The notes: a model not told the origin generated them from the letters alone. A stretch of 64,000 nt of DNA from DASZTV01 sp035550655 (GCA_035550655.1 DASZOU010000016.1:62001-126000); one strand, 5' to 3'; shown: positions 1 through 8,777, numbered from the stretch's first letter. A program made the numbers and translations.

Positions 1-3
1 GGG

Positions 4-1062
4 TCAGACCGTGGCGACCGGTGTGAGCGGCGAGCCGACTGCTCCCGGCAGGCGCAGTGGCGGTGCCGTCAGCAGGAAGCGACTGCGGCCCTGTTCCCGC
101 AGCCAGGCCGCGAGGTCGTTGAGGTACCACATCTCCCCCAGCGGGACGCCGAGGCGGAACAGGCACAGGTGATGCAGCGGCAGGAACGAGTGCCGTGAGT
201 CGTCGGGGTCGCGACCCAGCAGACCCTCGACGGCGTAGTTGTCGGCGACCAGCGCCGCGACCTGCGAGTCCGCGACCCACTCGAGCAGGGAGGGATCACG
301 AGCGTCCAGGTACGGCGACATCCGGTGGATCTGCTTCGGGTCCGGGTTGCGGTCCCACTCGTACACGCGGGTCGCGAAGCCGGTGTGCAGCAGCAAGATG
401 TCGCCCGGCTCGACGACGACGTTGTCCGCCGTCATGACGGACTCGAGCATCTCTCGGTTGACGGCACGCGACGCATCGCCGAAGTGGGCGTGCAGGTCGA
501 CCAGGACGCCGCGACCCTGCACCCCGGTCGCCGCCATGTGCTCGAGCCCGAGGTGGTGGGCAAACGACCGGTGCCCGCTGCCGTCGCCCCGCGCGTCATC
601 CGACGGTCCGACCAGGTCCACTCCCGCGCGGTAGCCGTTGTAGTAGACCGACTCCTCGACGCCGTCGCCATCCGCGTCGAACGCAGCGCCGACGTGGGCG
701 AGCGAGTCCCACTGCGTCGAGTACTGCAGCGAAAGCGTCACCACGTCGTCCGCCCAGACGTCGACGTACCGCGGGTCGCCCCAGTCGGCCATGTCCGCCA
801 TCCGGACGTTGAAGAAGACGCCCGGCTCACCGTTCATGTCTTCGGTCGGCGCGAGCTTCGGCGGGTGACGTCGCTGGTTGAGCGCAGTACCGCCCGGGAA
901 GTCGAGCGGAAGACTGAGACAGAAGCTGCGCCCCGCCTCGACCTCCCGCACACCTTCGAGCACCTTCTCGGGCGTCAGCAGGTTGATCCGGCCGAGCTCG
1001 TCGTCCTCGCCCCAGTCGCCCCACGTCGATCCGTCGGGTCGCTGCTGCCATCGCTTCGCCAC
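4..1062 (-). CDS. Cyclase family protein (kynurenine formamidase-like hydrolase)
   Basis: A 352-aa protein of the metal-dependent cyclase/kynurenine formamidase fold, which hydrolyses amides or small ring substrates. Visible marks are TQWDSLAHVG near residues 116-125, a variant of the family's HxGTHxDxPxH metal motif, a central LVDL strand, and DILLLHTGF near residue 222. It is longer than the ~210-aa KynB enzymes and fits the larger actinobacterial branch. The ATG at 1062 faces the amidohydrolase start at 1110, with a perfect 16-bp palindrome between them. The substrate is unknown; the setting suggests ring or amide catabolism. Confidence 0.85.
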   Translation of the reverse strand: MAKRWQQRPDGSTWGDWGEDDELGRINLLTPEKVLEGVREVEAGRSFCLSLPLDFPGGTALNQRRHPPKLAPTEDMNGEPGVFFNVRMADMADWGDPRYVDVWADDVVTLSLQYSTQWDSLAHVGAAFDADGDGVEESVYYNGYRAGVDLVGPSDDARGDGSGHRSFAHHLGLEHMAATGVQGRGVLVDLHAHFGDASRAVNREMLESVMTADNVVVEPGDILLLHTGFATRVYEWDRNPDPKQIHRMSPYLDARDPSLLEWVADSQVAALVADNYAVEGLLGRDPDDSRHSFLPLHHLCLFRLGVPLGEMWYLNDLAAWLREQGRSRFLLTAPPLRLPGAVGSPLTPVATV

Positions 1063-1085
1063 TGAATCTCCCGCGTGCGGTTCTG

Positions 1086-1101
1086 TGTACCGATCGGTAC
1101 A
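1086..1101. promoter_or_regulatory. Perfect 16-bp palindromic TetR-type operator, copy 1
   Basis: TGTACCGATCGGTACA reads identically on both strands. It sits between the divergent cyclase (start 1062) and amidohydrolase (start 1110) genes. A -10-like TACAGT overlaps its right end and lies 6 bases before the ATG, so the amidohydrolase transcript may be leaderless and blocked by a bound repressor. Near-copies at 6759 and 13026 occupy equivalent positions. Confidence 0.75.
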
Positions 1102-1109
1102 GTAGCCGC

Positions 1110-2357
1110 ATGAGCGGCCAGGATTTCATCGTCTCCGCCGATGGCCATGTGCTCGAGCCCCCGGACCTGTTCAAGACGAGGCTCCCCCACCATCTGCGCG
1201 ACCGCGCGGTGTGGGAGGAGGACTTCGAGCTCGATGAACCATTGGTCGCAGGCGGCGCCCGCATCTTCCGCAAGCTGCACACCGCGGGCTACGAAGGCTG
1301 GACGATCTCCCGCTACCGGCAGACCGGCGGTCGGATGCCCGAGGGCGACCCCGAGCACATTCTCGAGGACATGGCGCTCGACGGCGTCGACGTGCAGATC
1401 ATGCATCCGAACCTGTCGCTGTTCGGCCTGTACTCCGACGACCACGAGCTGTCGATGGCGCACGCCCGCGTCTACAACGACTACATCATCGAGCGGTTCG
1501 CGCCGTACTTCGATCGGATCTGCCCGACGGCACCGATTCCGATCACCGATGTCGCCGACGCGGTCATCGAGATCGAGCGCGTCGCGGCAGCCGGCTTCCG
1601 GACCATCCTGCTGCCCGCAACGCCACCGCGCAGCTACTTCACCCGTGACCTCGACCCGGTCTGGGCCGCCGCGGCCGCCAACGGCATGCACGTCTTCTTC
1701 CACACGCAGACCGGTGGTGTGAAGGTCGACGACACCGAGGCGACGACGTTGAAGGTCGTGCTCGAGAACGCCGCCCAGGTCAACCAGCCGATGACCGAGA
1801 AGGCCGCGGCGAAGCGAATGGTCACGCAGGCGGTCTACAGCACGCTGGCCCCGCAGCAGCTGATCTGCCAGCTGGTCGGCGGCGGCGTGCCCGAGCGCTT
1901 CCCCGATCTGCACTTCTATCTGATCGAGTTCAACGCGCACTGGCTGTCCTCGCTGGTCGGCGGGATGGACAAGTGCTGGGTCACCGGAATCGGGCAGGAC
2001 GCCGACTGGTGGCTCGGCCGGTGGGACGAGAGCCGCCCTGCGACCGACCAGCCCGACATGGCGCAGCTGTTCCGGCTCAACGAGAAGTGGCCGTATCCGC
2101 TGATGCCGAGCGAGTACGTGGGCCGCCAGTTCCACGTGCAGTTCCAGGACGACCCGGTCGCGATTGCCTGCCGCCACATCACCGGCCTGTCCACCCTGAT
2201 CTGGGGCAACGACTACCCACACGCGGAAGGCACGTTCCGCGGCAGCCGGGAGCTGATCAAGCAGCTCTTCGCGGACGTGCCGGACGAAGAGCGCAAGGCC
2301 ATCCTCGGTGGCACGCTGGCCGACCTGCTCGGCTTCAAGGCCCCGGTGACAACCTGA
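1110..2357 (+). CDS. Amidohydrolase family protein (ACMSD-like)
   Basis: A 415-aa TIM-barrel amidohydrolase of the amidohydrolase-2 type, related to aminocarboxymuconate-semialdehyde decarboxylase. The N-terminal SADGHVLEPP carries the DxH-type metal site (Asp11, His13), FFHTQTGG near residue 199 supplies the mid-barrel His, and WGNDYPHAEG near residue 365 supplies the late Asp/His. Such proteins usually decarboxylate or hydrolyse intermediates of aromatic or cyclic compound degradation. The stop codon overlaps the start of the following SDR gene by 4 bases, so the two are translationally coupled and likely act in one pathway, under the palindromic operator just upstream. Confidence 0.85.
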   Translation: MSGQDFIVSADGHVLEPPDLFKTRLPHHLRDRAVWEEDFELDEPLVAGGARIFRKLHTAGYEGWTISRYRQTGGRMPEGDPEHILEDMALDGVDVQIMHPNLSLFGLYSDDHELSMAHARVYNDYIIERFAPYFDRICPTAPIPITDVADAVIEIERVAAAGFRTILLPATPPRSYFTRDLDPVWAAAAANGMHVFFHTQTGGVKVDDTEATTLKVVLENAAQVNQPMTEKAAAKRMVTQAVYSTLAPQQLICQLVGGGVPERFPDLHFYLIEFNAHWLSSLVGGMDKCWVTGIGQDADWWLGRWDESRPATDQPDMAQLFRLNEKWPYPLMPSEYVGRQFHVQFQDDPVAIACRHITGLSTLIWGNDYPHAEGTFRGSRELIKQLFADVPDEERKAILGGTLADLLGFKAPVTT

Positions 2358-3274
2358 GCGAGCTCAGGTTCGACGGCAGGGTCGCTGTCGTCACAGGAGC
2401 CGGCCGCGGGCTCGGCCGGGCCTACGCCACCCTGCTCGCCGAGCGCGGCGCCTCAGTGGTCGTGAACGACCTCGGTACGTCGACCTCGGGCACCGGCATC
2501 GACGACACGCCGGCCGAGGAAGTTGCCGCCGAGATCGTCGCCGCGGGGGGAACGGCCGTGGCCGACCACAACGACGTCTCGTCGCCGACCTCCGCACAGG
2601 CGCTGGTCGACGCCGCCATCGAGCAGTTCGGCCGCATCGACATCCTGATCAACAACGCCGGCGTCATCGCGTGGTCGAGCTTTCCCGACACCGACGACGA
2701 CAACCTCGGGCGCCACCTCGCCGTACATCTCGGTGGCTCGTTTCTCACAGCACGCGCCGCCTGGCCGCATCTGGTCGCGCAGACCTACGGCCGGATCGTG
2801 ATGACGACCTCATCGGGCATCTTCGGTCTTCCCAACAACACGTCCTACGCGGCAGCGAAGGGCGGCGTGGTGGGGCTGACCCGGAGTCTTGCCACCGCCG
2901 GCGCGAAGCACGGCATCCGGGTCAACGCGATCGCCCCAGCAGCAATGACGCGGATGGCCGGCCCCGCGCCTGACGACACAGCGGCCCGCATGGACCCGTC
3001 GCTGGTCGCCCCGATGGCGGCCTACCTCGCGCACGACTCGTGCCCGGTGAACGGAGAGATCTATGCCGCGGGGGCAGGACGGTTCGCCCGCATCCTGCTC
3101 GCACAGACACCCGGGTACATCCACGCCACCAAAGACCCGTCCATCGAGGACATCGCAGAGCAGTGGGACACGATCAACGACGAGCGCGGCTTCGTCGTCC
3201 CGCGAGATCTGATGTCATGGTCGGAGATGTTCCTGTCCCACCTTCCACAGTCCGGCGTGGACGCCGATGGGTGA
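2354..3274 (+). CDS. SDR family oxidoreductase, apparent CTG start
   Basis: A 306-aa classical short-chain dehydrogenase. TGAGRGLG (about residues 14-21) is the NAD(P)-binding motif, NNAGV is near 100, and SYAAAKGG supplies the Tyr/Lys pair near 164; the C-terminus is about 60 aa longer than minimal SDRs. The protein begins LSELRFDGRVAVVTG, which matches where such proteins normally start, but the frame has no ATG, GTG or TTG there. The only codon at the right place is CTG at 2354, overlapping the upstream stop as CTGA. The next in-frame GTG would delete the nucleotide-binding motif. It ends 8 bases inside the TetR gene. Confidence 0.85.
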   Translation: MSELRFDGRVAVVTGAGRGLGRAYATLLAERGASVVVNDLGTSTSGTGIDDTPAEEVAAEIVAAGGTAVADHNDVSSPTSAQALVDAAIEQFGRIDILINNAGVIAWSSFPDTDDDNLGRHLAVHLGGSFLTARAAWPHLVAQTYGRIVMTTSSGIFGLPNNTSYAAAKGGVVGLTRSLATAGAKHGIRVNAIAPAAMTRMAGPAPDDTAARMDPSLVAPMAAYLAHDSCPVNGEIYAAGAGRFARILLAQTPGYIHATKDPSIEDIAEQWDTINDERGFVVPRDLMSWSEMFLSHLPQSGVDADG

Positions 3275-3872
3275 CAACACGGCTCGCCGGGGCGCCAACT
3301 GGGAGGCCAGGCGGCAGGCCATCATCGACACGTCCGCGCGCGTCTTCGCGCAAGGCGGCTATCACGGGACGGGAATCGCCGAGCTCTGCGAGGCGAACGA
3401 CCTCGGCAAGGGCGCGCTCTACCACTACATCGGCTCGAAGGAAGAGCTGCTCGTCGCGATCACCGACCTGGTGATGAACGAGGTGCTGGCCGGCGTGGAC
3501 CGGGTGACCGAATCGGGCGGTACGCCGACCGCACGACTGCGGATGCTGGGCACGGAGTATCTCGACATCGTGATGCGCTATCCGGACCACGTGTGGGTCC
3601 TGCTCCACGAGTTCCCAGCCCTCACCGGGGAGCGCGCCACGGAGTTCCACAAGCGTCGCCACGTGTTCGAGGCGGCAGTCGAGACGATCATCCGCGACGG
3701 CATCAAAGCCGGCGAGTTCCGCAAGGTCGAGCCGCGTTTGGCCGCACTCGGCTGGCTCGGCATGCACAACCACGCGTACCTGTGGCTGCGACCCGGGGGG
3801 AAGTGGGCCGCGCGCGACGTGGCAGCAGAGTTCGCCGACATCTTCATCTCCGGCTCGAGGCAGCGCGCCTAG
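3267..3872 (+). CDS. TetR/AcrR family transcriptional regulator
   Basis: A 201-aa one-domain repressor. The N-terminal helix-turn-helix (about residues 10-58) includes the typical FAQGGYHGTGIAELCEAN and GALYHYIGSKEEL recognition region, followed by a helical ligand-binding domain. Its start overlaps the end of the SDR gene by 8 bases, so it is the last gene of the amidohydrolase-SDR-regulator operon. That makes it the leading candidate to bind the 16-bp palindrome before the operon and its copies at 6759 and 13026; the second TetR gene in the block is the alternative. Confidence 0.9.
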   Translation: MGDNTARRGANWEARRQAIIDTSARVFAQGGYHGTGIAELCEANDLGKGALYHYIGSKEELLVAITDLVMNEVLAGVDRVTESGGTPTARLRMLGTEYLDIVMRYPDHVWVLLHEFPALTGERATEFHKRRHVFEAAVETIIRDGIKAGEFRKVEPRLAALGWLGMHNHAYLWLRPGGKWAARDVAAEFADIFISGSRQRA

Positions 3873-4327
3873 TCCTCGATCAGATCCAGCCCTTGTTCCC
3901 TCAGACGGGCGAGGTTGTCCAGCATTCCTTGCAGCGCCTCAGGTGGATGGCCGTCCCAGTCCTCGACCTCGCCGACGATGCGCAACGGATGGCGGGTCCG
4001 GTAGGACTGTGTGACGTTTCCAGGGAACTTCTTGTTGGTCACGTTGGGATCGTCCTCGAACGGACCTAATGGCTCCACGACGTAGATGTGTCCGCGTTCG
4101 CTGCTGCCGACCAGAGCGGTTGCCAGCTGCGCGCCCCAAGCAGCCGTCGAGACCAGCGCGGTGAAGTAGATGTTGTTCATCACCCGGTCGGCATGGAAGT
4201 TGGAGTTGCGACCCGCGACGAGCTCGTCGCCGATCTCGAGTGCCGCCTTGGTCCCGTGAAAGAACGGGCCTTGGATGTGGTCGCAGTGCTCATACGTCAC
4301 TGGGACATAAGCATCGCGATCGGCCAC
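3869..4327 (-). CDS. arr: Rifampin ADP-ribosyltransferase Arr
   Basis: A 152-aa protein with the complete Arr signature: FFHGTK (22-27), NSNF followed by the YFTA segment, WGAQLA, IYVVEPLGPFEDDPN (81-95), KFPGN and the C-terminal IVGEVEDWDGH. Arr transfers ADP-ribose from NAD+ to the C23 hydroxyl of rifamycins and inactivates them. Length matches the family (about 140-150 aa). The GTG start at 4327 has an excellent ribosome binding site (GGGAGG, 6 bases upstream). It lies alone on the minus strand, overlapping the end of the TetR gene by 4 bases, inside an otherwise catabolic cluster. Confidence 0.93.
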   Translation of the reverse strand: MADRDAYVPVTYEHCDHIQGPFFHGTKAALEIGDELVAGRNSNFHADRVMNNIYFTALVSTAAWGAQLATALVGSSERGHIYVVEPLGPFEDDPNVTNKKFPGNVTQSYRTRHPLRIVGEVEDWDGHPPEALQGMLDNLARLREQGLDLIED

Positions 4328-4422
4328 GGTTTTCCTCCCTCGAATGTCGCACCGGCGGACGATTGTGCGGCACGACCCAGGCTTTGCCGCAAGCCCCGGG
4401 GTGAGCTATATCTTGAAAGTGA

Positions 4423-4446
4423 GGAGAGGGATTGCCCTCTCCTTTT
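4423..4446 (+). terminator. Intrinsic terminator-like hairpin
   Basis: A perfect 8-bp stem (GGAGAGGG / CCCTCTCC) with a 4-base loop is followed on the plus strand by TTTT. It lies just past the stop of the minus-strand acyl-CoA ligase gene, where it could end that transcript, although the T-run is on the other strand. It separates the ligase operon from arr. Confidence 0.5.
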
Positions 4447-4460
4447 CGCTGCTCTCAGTC

Positions 4461-5987
4461 TTAGGCGCGAAGCTCCCGCTTCAACACCTTCCCTGACGGG
4501 TTGCGCGGCAGCGCGTCGAGGAACGTCACATCCTTCGGCACCTTGAACTTGGCGAGCTCGGTCCGGCAATGAGCAACGAGCGCCGCTGGCGTCACGGTTG
4601 CGCCGTCGCGACGTACGACGAACGCCACCGGAACCTCCCCCCATCGCTCGTCAGGTCTGCCGACCACCGCAGCCTCGATGACATCCGGGTGGGCGTACAG
4701 CACGCGCTCAATCTCTGAGCTGGCGATGTTCTCGCCACCAGACAGGATCATGTCCTTGAGCCGGTCGACGATGAACAGGTAGCCGTCGTCGTCACGTACG
4801 CCGATGTCACCGCTGTGGAACCAGCCGCCGGCGAACGCCGTCGCCGTCGCGTCCGGGTCGCGCCAGTAGCCCTTGAACACCTTTGGGCCGCGCATCACGA
4901 TCTCGCCGGGCTCACCGACCGCGACGGGTTGTCCGGTTTCGTCCCACAGGTCGAGCTCGAGAAACAGGCACGGCCGTCCGACGCTGCCGAGCTTCGTGAT
5001 GATGCTGCCGCGATCGAGAAAGGTGTCACCCGACACGGTCTCCGTCATGCCATAGGCATCAGCAAACCAAGCCGATGGGAACACACGCTGGATTCGCTCG
5101 ATCAACGGAATCGGCATCTTCTCGCCGCCGTTGATGACGACCCGGATCGAGGAGAGGTTACGCGCCTCGATGTCGGGCAGCGCCATGATCGCGTTGACCA
5201 TCGCCGGCGCGAGCCAGACCGTCGTCACTCGTGAACGCTCGATCTCCTCGACCACCGCCGCGGCGTCGAAGGCCCGGTGAATGATTGTCGTGGCGCCGGC
5301 TGCGATCAGCGTCGTCGTCGTGAGGTCGAGTGCACCGACGTGGTAGAGCGGACCGCAGGCGAGTCCGAGGTCGTCCTTCGTAAACCCGAACTCCACGAGA
5401 TGCGCGAGGTTCTTCCACGCCAGGTTGGCGTGTGTGAGCATGACGCCCTTCGGCCGTCCGGTGGTCCCGGAGGTGTACATCAGGCGGTGGACGTCGTCCG
5501 GAGCCGCCGCATGCCGAGGCATCGGCGCGGAGCACAACAGCGATGCGAGCGGCCGCCAGCCCTTCGGCGCCGGATCGGCGACGCAGACCTTGACGGGCTG
5601 CGCCGGCAGCGACGCAGTTGCTTCGTCGGCGAGTGACGTCATTGCGGCGTCGCAGACGATCGCCCGAGCGCCGGAGTGCTCGAGGATGTAGCGGACCTCG
5701 GCCGCCGCGAGCCGCCAGTTGATCGGCATCGCGATCGCGCCGAGGTGATTGGCCGCAAAGATGACCTGCAGGAACTCCGTGCAGTTGTACGACAGCACCG
5801 CGATCACGTCACCGGCGGACACCCCCAACTCGGCGAAGCCGGCCGCGGCTGCTGCGACGTCGGCGGCCATCTCGCCGTACGTCGTCGCCCGCCCTTCAAA
5901 GACGGCAACCGGCCGGTTCGGCTCGCGGCGGGCGTGGTGTTCGAGCACCGCACACCAGCTGAGGTCTGCAACCCCCAGCCCTGTCAT
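4461..5987 (-). CDS. AMP-forming acyl-CoA synthetase
   Basis: A 508-aa ANL-superfamily ligase that activates a carboxylic acid with ATP and CoA. The P-loop MYTSGTTGRPKG lies near residue 170, followed by ADAYGMTETVSGD, GWFHSGDIGVRDDDGY, VDRLKDMILSGGENI and the C-terminal catalytic Lys in NPSGKVLKREL. Length and motifs are typical of FadD-type enzymes; chain length or an aromatic substrate cannot be read from the sequence. It overlaps the SDR gene upstream by 4 bases (ATGA) and would be co-transcribed with it from the operator-bearing promoter at 6759. Confidence 0.92.
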   Translation of the reverse strand: MTGLGVADLSWCAVLEHHARREPNRPVAVFEGRATTYGEMAADVAAAAAGFAELGVSAGDVIAVLSYNCTEFLQVIFAANHLGAIAMPINWRLAAAEVRYILEHSGARAIVCDAAMTSLADEATASLPAQPVKVCVADPAPKGWRPLASLLCSAPMPRHAAAPDDVHRLMYTSGTTGRPKGVMLTHANLAWKNLAHLVEFGFTKDDLGLACGPLYHVGALDLTTTTLIAAGATTIIHRAFDAAAVVEEIERSRVTTVWLAPAMVNAIMALPDIEARNLSSIRVVINGGEKMPIPLIERIQRVFPSAWFADAYGMTETVSGDTFLDRGSIITKLGSVGRPCLFLELDLWDETGQPVAVGEPGEIVMRGPKVFKGYWRDPDATATAFAGGWFHSGDIGVRDDDGYLFIVDRLKDMILSGGENIASSEIERVLYAHPDVIEAAVVGRPDERWGEVPVAFVVRRDGATVTPAALVAHCRTELAKFKVPKDVTFLDALPRNPSGKVLKRELRA

Positions 5988-6727
5988 GGCGCGGAGTAGC
6001 CGCCGTCAACGACGAGTGCGGAGCCCGTCGTCCAGCGGGCCGCGTCGCTCGCCAGGTATGAATACGCGCCGACCAGGTCGTGCGCGGCGCCAAGGCCGAG
6101 AGGGTGTCGAGATGCGATCGAGTCGATCGCATCCTGCGGAAGTCCTTCATGAATCGCCGAGAGGAAGGTGCCCGGGCAGACGCAGTTGACCCGGATGCCA
6201 TCGCGGGCGTACTCCACGGCAGCGACCTTCGCGAGCTGGATCACCGCTGCCTTGGTCGCGCAGTAGGGCGCGGCATGTGACCAGGCGGTCAGGCCGGAGA
6301 CCGACGCCGTCAGCACGATCGAGCCGGACTTCTGCTCACGCATCGTCGGCACCACCGCGCGGATGCCGTTGACCGCACCGAGGACGTTGACGCGGAACGC
6401 CCGCTCCCAGTCGGCCGTCGCCAGGTTGTGGATCCGCCCGTTCGGTGACAGCACTCCCGCGTTGCTGACGAGCACATCAATCCGCCCGAACCGCTCGACC
6501 GCCCGGCCGGCGACCGCCGCCACCTGGTCGAAGTCCCCGACGTCCGCGAGCGCGGTCTCGACGTCGCCGCGCGAATCCGCCAACTGCCCGACCGTTGCCG
6601 ACAGCGCCTCGTCACTGACGTCACTGAGAACCACGTCGGTGTCGGGCTCGCCGGCGAACTTCGCCGACAGCGCAGCCCCGAGAGTGCCGCCCGCGCCGGT
6701 GATCACCACTACTCGTCGCTGCGTCAT
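5984..6727 (-). CDS. SDR family NAD(P)-dependent oxidoreductase
   Basis: A 247-aa classical SDR. ITGAGGTLG near residue 9 is the Rossmann motif, VSNAGVLSPNG is the NNAG equivalent, and the active site is YCATKAAV preceded by a Ser in TASVSG. The C-terminal VDGGYSAP is typical. It starts the two-gene operon with the acyl-CoA ligase, divergent from the E1 fusion gene; the intergenic region contains operator copy 2. A 3-hydroxyacyl or ring-alcohol dehydrogenase role fits the neighbours but is inference. Confidence 0.9.
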   Translation of the reverse strand: MTQRRVVVITGAGGTLGAALSAKFAGEPDTDVVLSDVSDEALSATVGQLADSRGDVETALADVGDFDQVAAVAGRAVERFGRIDVLVSNAGVLSPNGRIHNLATADWERAFRVNVLGAVNGIRAVVPTMREQKSGSIVLTASVSGLTAWSHAAPYCATKAAVIQLAKVAAVEYARDGIRVNCVCPGTFLSAIHEGLPQDAIDSIASRHPLGLGAAHDLVGAYSYLASDAARWTTGSALVVDGGYSAP

Positions 6728-6758
6728 CGTGCGCGCCGTCGGCTTCCCTTCCGGTCGT

Positions 6759-6774
6759 TGTACCGATCAGTACA
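6759..6774. promoter_or_regulatory. TetR-type operator, copy 2
   Basis: TGTACCGATCAGTACA differs by one base from the perfect palindrome at 1086. It lies between the divergent SDR (start 6727) and E1 fusion (start 6786) genes. A -10-like TACACT overlaps its right half 9 bases before the GTG start, again suggesting a leaderless transcript under repression. Confidence 0.72.
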
Positions 6775-6785
6775 CTACTCGGCTC

Positions 6786-8777
6786 GTGGGGACCGCTACG
6801 GCCGCGCTGGCCGCCTACTCGCCGGCCGAGCTGGTCGAGATGTACCGGCGAATGCTCGTCATCCGCGGCTTCGAGCAGCGGGTGTCGGTGCTGTACCGCG
6901 ACGGCGAGGTTCCCGGCTTCGTCCACCTCTCGATCGGACAAGAGGCGTCTGCAGTCGGAGCGTGCTGGCCACTTCGGCCCGAGGACGTCATCACCTCAAC
7001 CCATCGCGGTCACGGCCACTGCCTCGCGAAGGGGCTCGACCCGCTCGGCATGTTCGCCGAGCTCATGGCGAAGGACGCCGGGAGCAACCGCGGCCGGGGC
7101 GGATCCATGCACATCGCCGACCCGGCACTCGGAATCTTCGGAGCGAACGGCATCGTCGGCGCGGGGCTGCCCATTGCGGCCGGAGCCGCACTCGCCTCGC
7201 AGCTCCGCGCCGACAGCACGGTCGCTGTCGCGTTCTTCGGCGATGGCGCCGTCGCCCAAGGCGCGTTCCACGAGGCGGTCAACCTCGCTGCGGTGTGGCG
7301 GCTGCCGATCGTCTTCTACTGCGAGAACAACGGGTACGCCGAGTTCTCCCCCGCCGCCACCCAGCACACCGCAACCCTCGAGCAGCGAGCCGCTGGCTAC
7401 GCCCTCGGTTACGTCGGCGTCGACGGCAACGACGTGTTGGCCGTCGCCGCAACCATGTCGGAGGTGGTCGGAGCGATCCGGGCCGGAAACGACCCGGTGA
7501 TCGTCGAGGCCGCGACGTACCGGTGGCACGGCCACTACGAAGGCGACCCGCAGCGCTACCGCTCGGCAGACGAGATCGAGGCTTGGACCGCCCACGACCC
7601 GCTCCTGGTGCACCGGCGTCGCCTCCGGCTGGCCGGGGTGACGGAAGATGAGATCGCGGCCATCGACGCCGCGGTGGCCGCCGAGCTGGACCAGGCGGTG
7701 ACTGCGGCTCGCAGCCTGCCCGAGCCCGCCGCGGACACCCTTCGTCACTACGTCACCGTGGCGCGGCCCGAGCGCCCCGAGCCAGAGCCTCCGGGTACGG
7801 ACGCGCCGGTGTTCCGCACGATGGACGCGATCCACGATGCGCTCGAGATCGAGCTCGCCACCGACGACCGGGTGCTCGTTGCAGGCATCGACGTCGGCGA
7901 CGGCGGCAACGTCTTCGGCCTCACTCGTGGGCTGCGCGACCGCTTCGGGGACCGCGTCCGGGACACCCCGATCTCCGAGACCGCGATCATGGGCGCCGGC
8001 GTCGGCGCAGCCATGGCGGGCATGCGCCCGGTCGTCGAGCTGATGTACCTCGACTTCATCGGGGTCTGCCTGGACCAGCTGCTGAACCAGGCCGCGAAAC
8101 TGCCGTACATGACCGGCGGCGCCGCGCAGATGGCGCTCACCGTCCGCACCCAGTTCGGCGCCGGCAAGTCCTCCGGCAGCCAGCACTCGCAAAGCCTGGA
8201 AGCCTTGCTGGCTCACATCCCCGGGCTGTCGGTCGTGATGCCCGCGACGCCGGCCGACACGTACGGGCTGCTGCGCGCGGCGATCCAGGACCCCAACCCT
8301 GTGGTGTTCATCGAGAACCGCCTGCTCTACGGAATGAAGGGGCCGAAGCCCGACGCGGACTTCATCCTGCCGATCGGCAAGGCGGCCGTCGTCAGGGAAG
8401 GCTCGGACGTCACCGTTGTTTCGATGTCGCGGATGCTGCACGAGGCGCTTGCGGCCGCCGACGCCGTCGCGGCCGACGGCATCTCGGCTGAAGTCATCGA
8501 CCTGCGGACAGTCGCTCCGCTGGATCTGCCGACCATCCTTGCGTCGGTGCGCAAGACGAGCCGGCTGCTGGTCGCGCACGAAGCCGTCGTACCGTTCGGC
8601 GTCGGCGCCGAGATCGCCGCTGTCGTGGCGCGGGACGCACTCGGCGACCTCGACGCACCGATCGAGCGCATCGGCGCAGCGGCTACGCCGCCGCCGTACG
8701 CGCCAGGCCTCGAGCGCTCCTGGCTGCCCGACTGCGAGGACATCGCGGTGGCGTTGCGCCGCCTCGCGGCGTTCTAG
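6786..8777 (+). CDS. Fused alpha/beta E1 component of a 2-oxoacid dehydrogenase
   Basis: A 663-aa protein joining both E1 subunits of a thiamine-diphosphate 2-oxoacid (or acetoin-type) dehydrogenase. Residues about 1-325 are E1-alpha with GGSMHI and the ThDP motif starting FFGDGAVAQG near 150 and ending FYCENNGY. Residues about 340-663 are E1-beta, with ETAIMGAGVGAAMAG and the transketolase C-terminal domain. The GTG at 6786 is chosen because it directly follows the operator/-10 element and gives a normal E1-alpha start. No lipoyl E2 or E3 gene is in the window, so the partner must lie elsewhere or the enzyme works differently. Confidence 0.88.
   Translation: MGTATAALAAYSPAELVEMYRRMLVIRGFEQRVSVLYRDGEVPGFVHLSIGQEASAVGACWPLRPEDVITSTHRGHGHCLAKGLDPLGMFAELMAKDAGSNRGRGGSMHIADPALGIFGANGIVGAGLPIAAGAALASQLRADSTVAVAFFGDGAVAQGAFHEAVNLAAVWRLPIVFYCENNGYAEFSPAATQHTATLEQRAAGYALGYVGVDGNDVLAVAATMSEVVGAIRAGNDPVIVEAATYRWHGHYEGDPQRYRSADEIEAWTAHDPLLVHRRRLRLAGVTEDEIAAIDAAVAAELDQAVTAARSLPEPAADTLRHYVTVARPERPEPEPPGTDAPVFRTMDAIHDALEIELATDDRVLVAGIDVGDGGNVFGLTRGLRDRFGDRVRDTPISETAIMGAGVGAAMAGMRPVVELMYLDFIGVCLDQLLNQAAKLPYMTGGAAQMALTVRTQFGAGKSSGSQHSQSLEALLAHIPGLSVVMPATPADTYGLLRAAIQDPNPVVFIENRLLYGMKGPKPDADFILPIGKAAVVREGSDVTVVSMSRMLHEALAAADAVAADGISAEVIDLRTVAPLDLPTILASVRKTSRLLVAHEAVVPFGVGAEIAAVVARDALGDLDAPIERIGAAATPPPYAPGLERSWLPDCEDIAVALRRLAAF

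Noticed and set aside
1973..2353. N-terminal extension of the SDR gene into the amidohydrolase gene
   Set aside because: The added residues are Arg/Pro-rich and come from the wrong frame of the upstream gene; family homology begins at 2354.
6363..6785. N-terminal extension of the E1 fusion gene through the SDR gene
   Set aside because: It is antisense to the SDR and crosses the operator; the GTG at 6786 gives a normal E1-alpha start.
6996..8579. A 527-aa minus-strand frame opposite the E1 fusion gene
   Set aside because: Composition is that of an antisense frame and the opposite strand encodes a full ThDP enzyme.
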